Origin: Marinomonas primoryensis | GTDB lineage: Bacteria; Pseudomonadota; Gammaproteobacteria; Pseudomonadales; Marinomonadaceae | Assembly: GCF_013372285.1 (NCBI RefSeq) | Contig: NZ_CP054301.1 | Coordinates: 482,001 to 546,000, forward strand | Length of the DNA: 64,000 nt | Reading direction: 5' to 3' | Shown here: in pieces, positions 51,595 to 60,309 of the stretch | How positions within the stretch are numbered: position 1 is the first letter of the stretch | How the letters are laid out: each line of letters begins with the position of its first letter | Notes under the pieces: model-generated | What the model was told of the DNA's origin: nothing | Database searches by the model: none | What the model saw: only the letters and a program-made list of their open reading frames with translations | Made by a program: the position numbers and the translations under genes

Positions 51595-52311
51595 CTACCT
51601 TTGTATGATCCACTCGACATCTTGAGTGGTAGGGAAGCGTGCGCAATTACGATGAGATAAAAGAAGTGCCATTAGCTCTTCTAGCTCATTGTTTTGGCCT
51701 TGTTCAGAAACTGTTGAAGGCGCGCTTTTCAAATGAAAGGTGTCTCCTTCTTCACGACTTAACACCATTGCAATGGCGTAAGGAAAGGGGGGCGAAGAAG
51801 CAAATGGTTTGTATAAATCAGGTAGCGGGGATTCACAAATGATGCATAACACCTGTTTATTATCTTGCAACTGAGTCGCGGCTTCTATTAAGGCAAATGG
51901 AATCAGGTTTTCTGTTGCAGATATTGCCGTCGCTTCACTTCGATCTTTGCGTGCAATTGAAAATAACCCGCTTATTGCATTGTGCACTGCTAGGCTAAAA
52001 CTAGTGGGAGAAAGTGGTTCATTGTTGGCAATGGATTGAAGTAAAGAGAGTGTTAATTCAACATCACCATGACGAGAAGCGAAAACCAAGGGTATATGTT
52101 CGTTTTCAGCTAATATTGGCATCGCCGCTTCTACTGAATACTTGCCAATGGTGGTAAAGCGTCTTCGGAGCATTAAAGGGATGTTTTTTAATCCGGGTTT
52201 TGGTGCGTCAGTGGGCAAAATATATTTTTTTTGTAACCAATTCCCCCAAGACTCTGCAGACTCTAAGCCTGGAGTATAGGCATTCCAACCGCGTATTTTA
52301 AAGCTTAACAC
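51595..52311 (-). CDS. apeC: Small ketosynthase-like/chain-length-factor protein (ApeC-like)
   Basis: A 238-residue protein resembling the N-terminal part of a ketosynthase (GWNAYTPGLESAESWGNWLQ, RRRFTTIGKYSVEAAMPILA, LVFASRHGDVELTLSLLQSI, SPTSFSLAVHNAISGLFSIA). The position of the active-site Cys in true ketosynthases is AVHNAIS here, so it lacks a catalytic thiol. That fits the role of ApeC as non-catalytic partner (chain length factor) for ApeO. It is the first gene of the operon. Confidence 0.82.
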   Translation of the reverse strand: MLSFKIRGWNAYTPGLESAESWGNWLQKKYILPTDAPKPGLKNIPLMLRRRFTTIGKYSVEAAMPILAENEHIPLVFASRHGDVELTLSLLQSIANNEPLSPTSFSLAVHNAISGLFSIARKDRSEATAISATENLIPFALIEAATQLQDNKQVLCIICESPLPDLYKPFASSPPFPYAIAMVLSREEGDTFHLKSAPSTVSEQGQNNELEELMALLLSHRNCARFPTTQDVEWIIQR

Positions 52312-52694
52312 TGATAATTATCCCTGATTTGACTGTGTTTTACACAGCGATCCTGTTTCTAAATATCCGTTAAGGATACTGTTTTTTTATCTATATTTAC
52401 ATAGGATTTACATATTTTAAGGGTCGGGTAATTAAAAACACAGACCTAAATGAGGTGGGTGTGGTCGGCTATATTTGATGGCGATTTTAATCACTAAGAA
52501 TGATGGTGAGTAGCTTGCCCCTATCTTTAAGCCGCTTAGATCCACTGATCTATGACAACTTGATAATGTCCTTCGTGAGTATGGTTTTTGAACTGGAGCT
52601 AGTCGGCTTAAAGAGGCTGCTGTAGGTGTATTGCTGCTAAATTCATTGAGCGTTATCATTCGGCTACATTAATATTTAAATGGAAATGACTATT
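52312..52694. promoter_or_regulatory. Leader of the aryl polyene operon, with dyads, and an unassigned stretch
   Basis: This gap between divergent genes shows two dyads near the operon start: CTGTGTTTTACACAG (52333-52347) and TATCC-GTTAA-GGATA (52364-52378). Further right, a 10-bp inverted repeat CTTTAAGCCG/CGGCTTAAAG lies at 52525-52534 and 52604-52613. The minus frame at 52432-52659 has no recognisable protein content and is not called as a gene. Confidence 0.45.
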
Positions 52695-53132
52695 ATGAAG
52701 AAAGCTGCAATTCTAGCCCTTTCAGTTCTTGTTTTCTGCTCACCTTACAGCTTTGCCCGTGATTCTATTAGGGCTTATTCAATTTCCAGTATCATGAGTT
52801 CAGAGGTAGCCAAATCAAAGTTAGGAACGGATGTCTCGTTTTATTTTGGTGATCAGTCCTATGGTAAAGCGCTTAAGGATTTTGGTGGATTTAAGACCAA
52901 TAAAAAAACGAATGCTTTTGCTAAGAGCGATGAAGATGCCTGTAATTGGGTTTTTCTTTCTGCAATGATTGCACTTAAAGAAAGAGCGATAAAAGAAGGT
53001 GGTAATGCGGTGGTGGATATCAAGTCTAACTACAAAAACAACCTGACTTCCAGTTCTGAAACGTTTCAATGTGGTGCAGGTGCGGTTATGGCTGGCGTTG
53101 CGTTGACAGGCAAGGTTGTGACACTAGAATAA
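52695..53132 (+). CDS. Secreted small protein of a conserved family (often mis-annotated as excinuclease subunit)
   Basis: A 145-residue protein with a clear signal peptide (MKKAAILALSVLVFCSPYSF, cleavage about residue 21). The mature part has the pattern SEVAKSKLGTDVSFYFGDQ, NKKTNAFAKSDEDACNWVFL, ALKERAIKEGGNAVVDIKS, and a Cys-containing ETFQCGAGAVMAGVAL. I know this family as one often labelled excinuclease ATPase subunit without cause; its function is unknown. The ATG at 52680 would add five residues; ATG 52695 gives a better signal peptide. Confidence 0.75.
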   Translation: MKKAAILALSVLVFCSPYSFARDSIRAYSISSIMSSEVAKSKLGTDVSFYFGDQSYGKALKDFGGFKTNKKTNAFAKSDEDACNWVFLSAMIALKERAIKEGGNAVVDIKSNYKNNLTSSSETFQCGAGAVMAGVALTGKVVTLE

Positions 53133-53319
53133 ATAATGGCTAACAAATAATGCGTGTATGGCGATTCCATGTGGCACTATTTTTTGAAATGAAAAGCCGT
53201 GAAAGCGGTTTTTTCGTTTCAGAAATAACGCTATAAATTAAATACTGTTACCCTGCCGCTTATTAACTATACGTCTTGTGGCAACGGCAAAAACAATATC
53301 AAGAATCATATGGATTTTT

Positions 53320-53967
53320 ATGCTGCGTGACATACAAATTTTTTTTGCCAATACTGAGACCTTGTCGAATGAGCAACAGCAGCACCTTTTTGACAGCTTG
53401 CCAGTTACCCAAAAAAATAAAGCGTCTGGGCTAAAAAGCAAAAAGAAAAAAAGAGAATTTGTAGTAGGGCGAACGTTATTAATCCACGCTCTACAAAGTG
53501 AGAAAAATCTACAGAACCTTCCTCTTATTCTAGAAGAAGCGTTTGCGGCTCCGAGAGTCGACAGCCTAGATAATTATTATGTTTCAATTTCACACAGCGG
53601 TTTTCTTGTGTGTTGTGTATTACATAAATTCCCTATCGGTATTGATATTGAGTATAAAAAAAATAGAAAAGATCTGATTCATAAAAGTGATTTTTTTATG
53701 AGTCATGAAGAACTTGAAACACTAAAGGCAATGGTGGAAGTAGAAAGAAAGCACTACTTCTATGAGGTTTGGTGCGCAAAAGAGGCCCTTTTTAAAGCAT
53801 TGGACAGTGAGACTCAAAAGCAAACGTCTTTAAAATCTATTCAACTGTCTCGTTGTTCTGAAGGAGATGGATGGTCTGTGTTTCAACGTGACATGAATAA
53901 CCATCATTTATCCCTTGTTTATCGTGGTGGAGAGTGTCAAATCCAGCTTATCGCTGTCGAGTTATGA
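53320..53967 (+). CDS. 4'-phosphopantetheinyl transferase (Sfp type)
   Basis: A 215-residue Sfp-type transferase that would convert apo-ACP to holo-ACP with CoA. Motifs are KKREFVVGRTLLIHAL, NYYVSISHSGFLVCCVL, PIGIDIEYKKNRKDL (metal-binding Asp-x-Glu) and YEVWCAKEALFKALDS (the W-x-x-K-E-A box). The frame is open from GTG 53278, but ATG 53320 starts closer to the family pattern; ribosome sites are weak for both. It sits about 1 kb from the aryl polyene operon in the opposite direction and is its likely ACP activator (inference). Confidence 0.8.
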   Translation: MLRDIQIFFANTETLSNEQQQHLFDSLPVTQKNKASGLKSKKKKREFVVGRTLLIHALQSEKNLQNLPLILEEAFAAPRVDSLDNYYVSISHSGFLVCCVLHKFPIGIDIEYKKNRKDLIHKSDFFMSHEELETLKAMVEVERKHYFYEVWCAKEALFKALDSETQKQTSLKSIQLSRCSEGDGWSVFQRDMNNHHLSLVYRGGECQIQLIAVEL

Positions 53968-53999
53968 ATCGTTGGTAAGCGTCGAATCTGTGAATAAAA

Positions 54000-54029
54000 A
54001 AAGAGCTTACCTGTTCGGATAAGCTCTTC
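54000..54029 (-). terminator. Terminator of the outer-membrane protein gene
   Basis: AAGAGCTTA/TAAGCTCTT stem with a 10-base loop; minus-strand T-run follows. It also closes the convergent transferase gene. A small tandem repeat (AGTGCAGGTGAAT twice) lies next to it, 54032-54057. Confidence 0.7.
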
Positions 54030-54066
54030 TTAGTGCAGGTGAATAGTGCAGGTGAATAGCGCGGGA

Positions 54067-54636
54067 TTAGAATCGGTATTCAGCGCCGACACTGGCTTGG
54101 TTGAAGTCTGTTTCGAATTTCGAATCTGAGGAAACATTGTCAGCTTCTAGATCGACGTCGTACCAAGTGTATTGAGCGTTTAGTAAAAAGTTATCGGTGA
54201 CTTTAAAGTTCACACCGGCGCCTGCAAATAGGCTTTTATCGTCGGAACTACCGGACACAGTGGCAATGTTATAGTCCGTTTCGTGCCAAAGTTGACCTGC
54301 CTTTGCAAAAATTTCAACCGTTTGAGTAATCGGTATCGTGCCTTTTAATGCAGCGGTGTAACCTGTTGTTTTGGCGTTGGCTGCGCTGCTGCCGTAGCTA
54401 CCAAAGTCAATGTAGCTTCCTTCAAGGGCAAGAAAGGAATTTAATCGGTAACCGACAATACCTTGTACTACATCGTTGTTATCATCGAAGTCATCTTCGC
54501 TTTCTACTTTTAGGTAACCGTAATTACCCCCAACATAAAGACCGCTGTCATTTTCAGCCATGCTTGCTGCGCTTACTGCAGCACTGAATGACGCTATAAC
54601 GATGCCGCCTGCGATTACGGGAATAAATTTGTTCAT
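54067..54636 (-). CDS. OmpA/OprF-like outer-membrane beta-barrel protein (OMP_b-brl family)
   Basis: A 189-residue protein with a signal peptide (MNKFIPVIAGGIVIASFSAA, then VSAAS) and an eight-strand-type barrel: GLYVGGNYGYLKVES, VVQGIVGYRLNSFLALEGSY, TTGYTAALKGTIPITQTVEI, DKSLFAGAGVNFKVTDNFLL, NAQYTWYDVDL and the terminal FNQASVGAEYRF ending in Phe, the outer-membrane sorting signal. No OmpA C-terminal domain follows. It probably is a small porin-like or structural barrel; no specific ligand is suggested. Confidence 0.85.
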   Translation of the reverse strand: MNKFIPVIAGGIVIASFSAAVSAASMAENDSGLYVGGNYGYLKVESEDDFDDNNDVVQGIVGYRLNSFLALEGSYIDFGSYGSSAANAKTTGYTAALKGTIPITQTVEIFAKAGQLWHETDYNIATVSGSSDDKSLFAGAGVNFKVTDNFLLNAQYTWYDVDLEADNVSSDSKFETDFNQASVGAEYRF

Positions 54637-54861
54637 TGTATAACTCCTTTTAGTTACTTTTTGAGAACGTCGCGAGTTGAGTTTCTACTTTGGTATATGA
54701 ACTTTAGAATGGCTAGGTTACCGGTGTTTTTTACAGATTTGCTTCATCTTCTATGCGTTTACTGTAGATAAAAAACGCTTTGCTGATACTTCTAAAAGGC
54801 AAAATTTGAGAGATGTTAAGGAATGAAAAAGAGAAAAGGGAAGAGAAGAGGAAAGAATAGT

Positions 54862-54908
54862 AGCGCCAACCAATAGGCTGTTTGGTAAACCTTAGTTGGC
54901 GCTTTTTA
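54862..54908. terminator. Terminator-like hairpin between msrA and the barrel-protein gene
   Basis: AGCGCCAAC/GTTGGCGCT 9-bp stem, large loop, followed by TTTTT on the plus strand. It lies just downstream of the msrA stop on the minus strand and probably ends that transcript. Confidence 0.55.
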
Positions 54909-54915
54909 GTCGTGT

Positions 54916-55542
54916 TTAGTGATATTGGTGGCTTGCTATGTCACCCCATAAACTTTCAATTTTGCTATCACGACCACAGCTTGATCGATATAAGGCATAT
55001 CGAATAGGGTTTTTCGTGTAATAGCTTTGGTGGTATTCCTCAGCAAGATAAAAAGTGTCTGCTGGAAGAATTTGGGTGACGATGTCTGCTTTAAAGGGTT
55101 TGGTCTTTTCTACTTTTACTAGAGACGCTTCAAAAACCGCTTTTTGTTGATCGTTCTGATAAAACATCGCGGTTTTGTATGGTGTGCCCTTGTCGCAAAA
55201 TTGCCCTTTGGCATCAGTCGGATCAATGGTTTTCCAATAATAGTCAGCCAATGTTTTTAGTGAAACGATATCATCGTCAAAGTGAATTTCAACGGCTTCA
55301 AAGTGGCCTGTTTGTTCTGACGATACTTGTTTGTATGTTGGGTTCTTGGTTTGGCCTCCAGTGTAACCAGAGATAACATCGCTCACACCATTAACCAATT
55401 CAAAGTCGGACTCTACACACCAAAAACAACCGCCCGCGACGATCATGGTTTGCGGTGCAGCGAGTGAAGCACTGCTAAAAGTAGCCGCACCGGAAAGTAT
55501 CAGTAACCCTAAGGCGCTGTTGAGTGTATTTCGAATCATCAT
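54916..55542 (-). CDS. msrA: Peptide methionine-S-sulfoxide reductase MsrA, exported form
   Basis: A 208-residue MsrA with an N-terminal signal peptide (LNSALGLLILSGAATFSSAS), so the enzyme acts in the periplasm. The catalytic GCFWC is in IVAGGCFWCVESDFELVNGV. GVSDVISGYTGGQTKNPTYK, QTGHFEAVEIHFDDD, YYWKTIDPTDAKGQFCDKG and EEYHQSYYTKNPIRY are all typical. It repairs oxidised methionine in exported proteins. Confidence 0.93.
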   Translation of the reverse strand: MMIRNTLNSALGLLILSGAATFSSASLAAPQTMIVAGGCFWCVESDFELVNGVSDVISGYTGGQTKNPTYKQVSSEQTGHFEAVEIHFDDDIVSLKTLADYYWKTIDPTDAKGQFCDKGTPYKTAMFYQNDQQKAVFEASLVKVEKTKPFKADIVTQILPADTFYLAEEYHQSYYTKNPIRYALYRSSCGRDSKIESLWGDIASHQYH

Positions 55543-55858
55543 ATAAAGTGTCCTTTAATGGTTAAAAAGAAGTCTGATAGCAAATACATAACACTATTTC
55601 GTTCTTTGACGTTGCAGATAGTGATTTTCTTACTGATAAACTTGATCTTCCTATTTACTAACGTATTTTTTGTACATTTGGATGACATAATCGCAATCAA
55701 ATTATGATGTACTAGTACTTAGTCCTATATATGCTGAGCATATTAAAGACATCTGGATAATCAATTAAACAAATATAGAATTGTCTTATAGTATGCGTAT
55801 CAGCCAATGAAACTTCCATTCTATCAGGGAGGTTTTCTAAAATTTGAATGAGGTCGTC
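55543..55858. other. AT-rich intergenic region between msrA and fpr
   Basis: 316 bp between divergent genes. It must hold promoters of both. GAGGTCGTC just before the fpr ATG is the likely ribosome site. I see no recognisable operator. Confidence 0.4.
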
Positions 55859-56635
55859 ATGAGTGCATTTGTTACTGAACGTGTTTTAAGTGTCCATCAC
55901 TGGGATGAAAATTTATTTAGCTTTAAAACCACACGTAATCCAAGCTTGCGTTTCGACAATGGTCAGTTTGTTATGATTGGCTTAGAAACTGAAGCGCGCC
56001 CTTTGATACGTGCTTACAGTATCGCCAGCCCTAATTACGAAGAACATTTGGAGTTTTTCAGTATAAAAGTACCAAACGGCCCGTTAACGTCCCGTTTGCA
56101 GCACTTGCAAGTAGGCGATGATGTTTTAGTCAGTCGCAAACCCACGGGCACTTTAGTGACACGTGATTTGCATCCAGGCAAACACTTATATCTATTATCT
56201 ACTGGTACCGGTTTAGCGCCTTTTTTAAGCGTTATTCAGGATTTTGACGCCTATGAACAATACGACAAAATTGTTTTGATCCATGGCGTACGTCATGTGA
56301 GTGAACTTGCTTATGCGGACTTTATTGAAAAAGAATTGCCTAACAATGAGTTCTTTGGTGAACAGGTTCGTGAAAAATTGATCTATTATCCTACGGTGAC
56401 ACGTGAACCTTTTCGTAATCAAGGTCGCCTGACTGATTTGATTCGTAGTGGTAAATTGGCAGAAAATATTGGTTTACCACAGTTGAATCCAGTGGATGAT
56501 AGGGTGATGATTTGTGGTAGCCCTAGCATGCTTAAAGACACAGCCGCTTTGCTTGATGAGCTTGGTTTTAAAGAGTCTCCAAAGATCGGAGTGCCAGGAG
56601 ATTACGTCATCGAACGCGCTTTTGTTGAGCATTAA
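55859..56635 (+). CDS. fpr: Ferredoxin/flavodoxin-NADP+ reductase Fpr
   Basis: A 258-residue FAD enzyme that transfers electrons between NADPH and ferredoxin or flavodoxin. Motifs are FVTERVLSVHHWDENLFSFK, RAYSIASPNYEEHLEFFSIK (FAD RxYS), GPLTSRLQHLQVGDDVLVSR, YLLSTGTGLAPFLSVIQDF (NADPH), VMICGSPSMLKDTAALLDE and the C-terminal PGDYVIERAFVEH. Translation more likely starts at ATG 55859 than at TTG 55844, since the family begins with MSxFVTERVL and a GAGG Shine-Dalgarno lies before it. Confidence 0.93.
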   Translation: MSAFVTERVLSVHHWDENLFSFKTTRNPSLRFDNGQFVMIGLETEARPLIRAYSIASPNYEEHLEFFSIKVPNGPLTSRLQHLQVGDDVLVSRKPTGTLVTRDLHPGKHLYLLSTGTGLAPFLSVIQDFDAYEQYDKIVLIHGVRHVSELAYADFIEKELPNNEFFGEQVREKLIYYPTVTREPFRNQGRLTDLIRSGKLAENIGLPQLNPVDDRVMICGSPSMLKDTAALLDELGFKESPKIGVPGDYVIERAFVEH

Positions 56636-56740
56636 TGGATTTTATAAACAGTATTCAAAGGCACGCCTTGATGATCGTCGGTCTATTGACTGCAGTGGCT
56701 TGAAAAGCGTTTTAGCCGATAACTATTTTTAGGAGATATG

Positions 56741-57604
56741 ATGAGTTCTGACACAGTTAATAACGAAAACTATGTACCGCCAAAAGTATGGCAATGGGAT
56801 GCACAAAGCGGTGGTAAATTTGCGAGCATCAACCGTCCTATTTCTGGGGCAACTCATGAAAAAGTACTCGCTGTTGGTAAGCACCCACTTCAACTTCATT
56901 CCTTGGCCACGCCTAATGGCCAGAAAGTGACGATTATGTTGGAAGAGCTTTTAGTGTTGGGTAAAAGCAATGCTGAATACGATGCTTATTTGATTAACAT
57001 TGGTGAAGGTGATCAGTTCGGTTCAGGTTTTGTAGAAGTAAATCCGAACTCAAAAATTCCGGCCTTGATGGATCACAGTACAACACCACCAACTCGCATT
57101 TTCGAGTCCGGCTCTATTCTTCAATACTTGGCTGAAAAATTCGATGCCTTCGTACCAAAAGATTTAGCGGCAAAAACAGAATGTCGTAATTGGTTATTCT
57201 GGCAAATGGGATCTGCTCCTTATTTAGGCGGTGGTTTTGGTCATTTTTACGCGTACGCGCCGACAAAAATGCAGTATCCGATTGACCGCTTTACGATGGA
57301 AACCAAACGTCAATTAGATGTGTTGGACAAACAACTTGCTGATAATACTTACATGGCCGGTGAAGAGTATTCGATCGCCGATATCGCCATTTGGCCTTGG
57401 TACGGTAATTTAGTATTGGGCAATTTATACGATGCGGCTGAGTTCTTAGACGTAACCAGCTATAAAAACGTCGTGCGTTGGGCAAAAGCGATAGAACAAC
57501 GCCCAGCAGTACAGCGCGGCCGTATTGTTAATAAGGCTTTTGGTGACGGTGCACAGCTTCATGAACGTCATGATGCCGCGGATTTTGATGGTCTTGTTAA
57601 ATAA
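56741..57604 (+). CDS. yghU: YghU-type glutathione S-transferase-like protein
   Basis: A 287-residue disulfide-bond oxidoreductase/GST of the Nu class. The N-terminus NYVPPKVWQWDAQSGGKFAS and INRPISGATHEKVLAVGKHP are characteristic of YghU. The thioredoxin-like domain contains TPNGQKVTIMLEEL and GFVEVNPNSKIPALMDH (glutathione contacts), then ESGSILQYLAEKF. The helical domain has ADIAIWPWYGNLVLG. YghU enzymes bind two glutathiones and reduce disulfides or peroxides. ATG 56741 is better spaced from AGGAGA than ATG 56738. Confidence 0.92.
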   Translation: MSSDTVNNENYVPPKVWQWDAQSGGKFASINRPISGATHEKVLAVGKHPLQLHSLATPNGQKVTIMLEELLVLGKSNAEYDAYLINIGEGDQFGSGFVEVNPNSKIPALMDHSTTPPTRIFESGSILQYLAEKFDAFVPKDLAAKTECRNWLFWQMGSAPYLGGGFGHFYAYAPTKMQYPIDRFTMETKRQLDVLDKQLADNTYMAGEEYSIADIAIWPWYGNLVLGNLYDAAEFLDVTSYKNVVRWAKAIEQRPAVQRGRIVNKAFGDGAQLHERHDAADFDGLVK

Positions 57605-57633
57605 AATATAAGACGTCCCCGCGCGTTTTTGAA

Positions 57634-57669
57634 AAGGGACAAGCCATTTAATGGCTTGTCCCTTTTTTA
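57634..57669 (+). terminator. Terminator after yghU
   Basis: AAGGGACAAGCCAT pairs with ATGGCTTGTCCCTT (14 bp, 3-base loop) and is followed by T's. Confidence 0.85.
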
Positions 57670-57891
57670 ATTGTTGATAACCGAAATGTTCAAAAAATAA
57701 ACAGTCAATTTGAGCGCTTGTCACCATTTTGTAAGACGCAGATGTGTTAGAATCAAGATCTACGAAATCTGTTGGTCAGCATGATGCTGCAACCTACTCT
57801 TTTTTTGTGTCGATGTACTAGGCGATGTATGTCCTTTGTGGCTGACAAGACAGAAGAGAACAGCTCTACGTCACTTTTAGAGAGCTCGAAA

Positions 57892-58668
57892 ATGCAAAAT
57901 TTAACGCAAGATGGACAAAACCTTGTTAACTCCCTTTCCAGTCGCTACAACCTAAGTTTTGATGCGGTGCTTCACATGCTGATTGCGGTGAATAATGGCA
58001 GCGGATCAATGGCACAGTTTAACTGCCCTGAGTTGGGTGGTGGTGGTCAATGGATGCGCGGCGGCATGACCATGGTTGGCGACATGTTTAACTACGGTCT
58101 AAAATCGACCGTGGATAACCTGTGTAATGAATTGGCGAATGGCCTTGCTAATATGCAAGTGTTTATGCCGTTACCAAAAGGTTCAAGATCCAGTAATCAA
58201 TGGTGGCCTGGAGATCTTGGTCAACCTTTTAGCAGTGGCGCACAAAATAGCACTCGTTACGCTATTTTTCCAAAACGTCTTGCGGTTGAAGTGAATGGCA
58301 ATGTGACAGTTTACGATACCTTGGACAATAATATTGGCGGCATCAGTCAGCAGCAAGGTGGCAATTCATCGCTGACTTTTTCGAGTCAATATGGCACGAT
58401 TCTAGTCAACACATTACCGGTTGTTTCTGGGACGGGGTCTGCTCCTATAATGCGAGCGCCTGCACCTCAAAATAATTTTATAGAACCGCCCGCACCAGCA
58501 CCTTATAAATCAACACCGGCGATGCAAACGACTCAAAATTTCAGCAATACGACTTCCGTTGACGACGTGATCCAATTAATTGAGAAATTGGCTAAGCTGC
58601 GTGATATGGGCGCGATTTCTGACAATGAATACAATTCTAAAAAAACCGATTTACTGAATCGTATTTGA
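57892..58668 (+). CDS. SHOCT-domain protein, unknown function
   Basis: A 258-residue protein. The N-terminal half (NLTQDGQNLVNSLSSRYNLS, DAVLHMLIAVNNGSGSMAQF, GGGQWMRGGMTMVGDMFNYG) is a conserved unnamed domain of about 170 residues. A Pro-rich linker (about 185-220, PAPAPYKSTP) leads to a C-terminal SHOCT motif (DVIQLIEKLAKLRDMGAISD, EYNSKKTDLLNRI), a short oligomerisation element. The frame is open from TTG 57772, but ATG 57892 (GAGAG upstream) matches the family start; ATG 57829 is possible. No signal peptide is seen. I do not know a function. Confidence 0.72.
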   Translation: MQNLTQDGQNLVNSLSSRYNLSFDAVLHMLIAVNNGSGSMAQFNCPELGGGGQWMRGGMTMVGDMFNYGLKSTVDNLCNELANGLANMQVFMPLPKGSRSSNQWWPGDLGQPFSSGAQNSTRYAIFPKRLAVEVNGNVTVYDTLDNNIGGISQQQGGNSSLTFSSQYGTILVNTLPVVSGTGSAPIMRAPAPQNNFIEPPAPAPYKSTPAMQTTQNFSNTTSVDDVIQLIEKLAKLRDMGAISDNEYNSKKTDLLNRI

Positions 58669-58806
58669 TTTCGGAAGTCTTTAGTTGCAGCGTTATGTCA
58701 TAGCGACAAAGTCTGTTAAAAAAGAGTGTTTGGTTGAACACCATGATGCGGCTGATATCGATGCGTTAGGTCTCTAATTAAGCGCGTCGACATGTTAGAC
58801 GATCAA

Positions 58807-58837
58807 AGCCTAGTCACCGATGACTAGGCTTTTTTTA
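58807..58837 (+). terminator. Terminator after the SHOCT gene
   Basis: AGCCTAGTCA/TGACTAGGCT stem with a CCGA loop, followed by T7. Confidence 0.85.
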
Positions 58838-58880
58838 TGTGTATTTTTTAAGCGAACTTTTTTAAGAGAGCGAATGCATA

Positions 58881-60101
58881 TCAATGAGTGTAATTGCATG
58901 GAAAAGGAGATGGTCGCCCGATGAAATACCCTTGTCCTTTATTGACGCCGAGCTCTTTTAATTTATTGAGTTCGTTGACGTTTTCGATGCCTTCAGCAAT
59001 GATTTCACAATCAATTTCTTTGGCAAAAGTACACAGTGCGGACGCTAATGCGCTGCGTTTTCTGTCTTTGTGGATGTCTCTGGTCAGGCTTAAATCCAAT
59101 TTAATGATATCAGGTTCTAATTCTAAAATATGACTGAGGTTGGAATAGCCCGTTCCCACATCATCAATTGCAAGTTTGACGCCTTCACGCCTGAGAGGTT
59201 GAAGCGCTCGTTGAAAGGCCGAATAGTCCGCGATCGGTTGATGCTCGGTTATTTCAATTAATACGTTACACACAAAGTGGCCAATGGTGTTTTCCAGTGC
59301 ACCACTGAGGATGTGGCTAGGGGAGGCATTAATGGATAAATAATGGTTGTTGTCACGAAAAAGATGATCAAGTTTCAGTGCCGACCTCACGGCCAACATT
59401 TCCAGTTTTTCATCCATGCCGATTAACAATGCTTCTTTAAACCAAATGTCGGGTGTGACATAAGGGTCACTGTTAAAGCGAGCAAGGGATTCATAGCCAC
59501 TGATGCTATTGGTACGAAAGTCTAAAATTGGCTGATAATGCATGGTGATGAAGTCGTTGGCGATGATGTTATTAATGCGTTTTTCAACTTCATGACGTTC
59601 TTGTACTTTTTTAGCGTGAGCGTCGAGCGTTTCTCCTATCAAGTTGGCAAAGTACTCGATTACCGAAAGATCCCGCACGTTTAATGTGTAATCTGGTTTG
59701 TTTTGGAAACAGTAAACGGCGCCATAAAATGAACCGTCCTCCAAATAGATTAGCGCACCAATGAAAGACCCAATGTTGAAGGCTTTTGTAGAAACCAACT
59801 TGCTGGCAACGGCATGCTCTTGAGTGTTTTGAATGAGCCCTGGAATTTCATTATCCACCAATGCTCGGCAATATGAACCTCGGTAAGGCTTTGCCTCTCT
59901 ACCTTGTGGGAAGTCGCTGGTTGGATCCACGTCTACATAACGAAAGTATAAACTGTCGTTTTTTACTTCAGAAATAATGGCAATGTCCATTTTTAAGTAA
60001 ACTCGAACGGCAGAAACAATTTTTTCCAATTCTTCTATTGTTGCTGTATTTGGAATTATTTTTTCAGGAGAAACAAAGCCTTGCAGTGTGTCGATATTCA
60101 T
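58881..60101 (-). CDS. GAF-EAL c-di-GMP phosphodiesterase
   Basis: A 406-residue soluble protein. A GAF sensor domain fills about residues 20-160 (AVRVYLKMDIAIISEVKNDS, YRGSYCRALVDNEIPGLIQN, GSFIGALIYLEDGSFYGAVY). The EAL domain (about 185-400) keeps the active-site set: MHYQPILDFRTNSISGYESL with ESLARF in place of EALAR, SINASPSHIL, VLIEITEHQP, AIDDVGTGYSNLSH, IIKLDLSLT, IIAEGIENVNEL and GQGYFIGRPSPF. It should hydrolyse c-di-GMP in response to whatever the GAF domain binds. No transmembrane segment. Confidence 0.9.
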   Translation of the reverse strand: MNIDTLQGFVSPEKIIPNTATIEELEKIVSAVRVYLKMDIAIISEVKNDSLYFRYVDVDPTSDFPQGREAKPYRGSYCRALVDNEIPGLIQNTQEHAVASKLVSTKAFNIGSFIGALIYLEDGSFYGAVYCFQNKPDYTLNVRDLSVIEYFANLIGETLDAHAKKVQERHEVEKRINNIIANDFITMHYQPILDFRTNSISGYESLARFNSDPYVTPDIWFKEALLIGMDEKLEMLAVRSALKLDHLFRDNNHYLSINASPSHILSGALENTIGHFVCNVLIEITEHQPIADYSAFQRALQPLRREGVKLAIDDVGTGYSNLSHILELEPDIIKLDLSLTRDIHKDRKRSALASALCTFAKEIDCEIIAEGIENVNELNKLKELGVNKGQGYFIGRPSPFPCNYTH

Positions 60102-60309
60102 ATTGGCCTCACTACGAGTGATTGATTCATGGGTTGTTGAGTTGAAAGTGATTGGTCATCAGCCGACAGCATTATTGAATGACTATAAAACTAGTTTAGC
60201 ATTTTCTTATATTATGACCGTAGTTGTTGTGCGAGGTTTTGTGCGCTTTTTGTTGCGTAGTGTTTAAGCTGGGTAAAATGGCGGTAGTGACGCGTTTTAA
60301 CGCCCATTC

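Noticed and set aside
52432..52659. 75-residue minus-strand protein
   Set aside because: No recognisable domain, biased Ser/Arg/Pro composition, and no good ribosome site; treated as non-coding.
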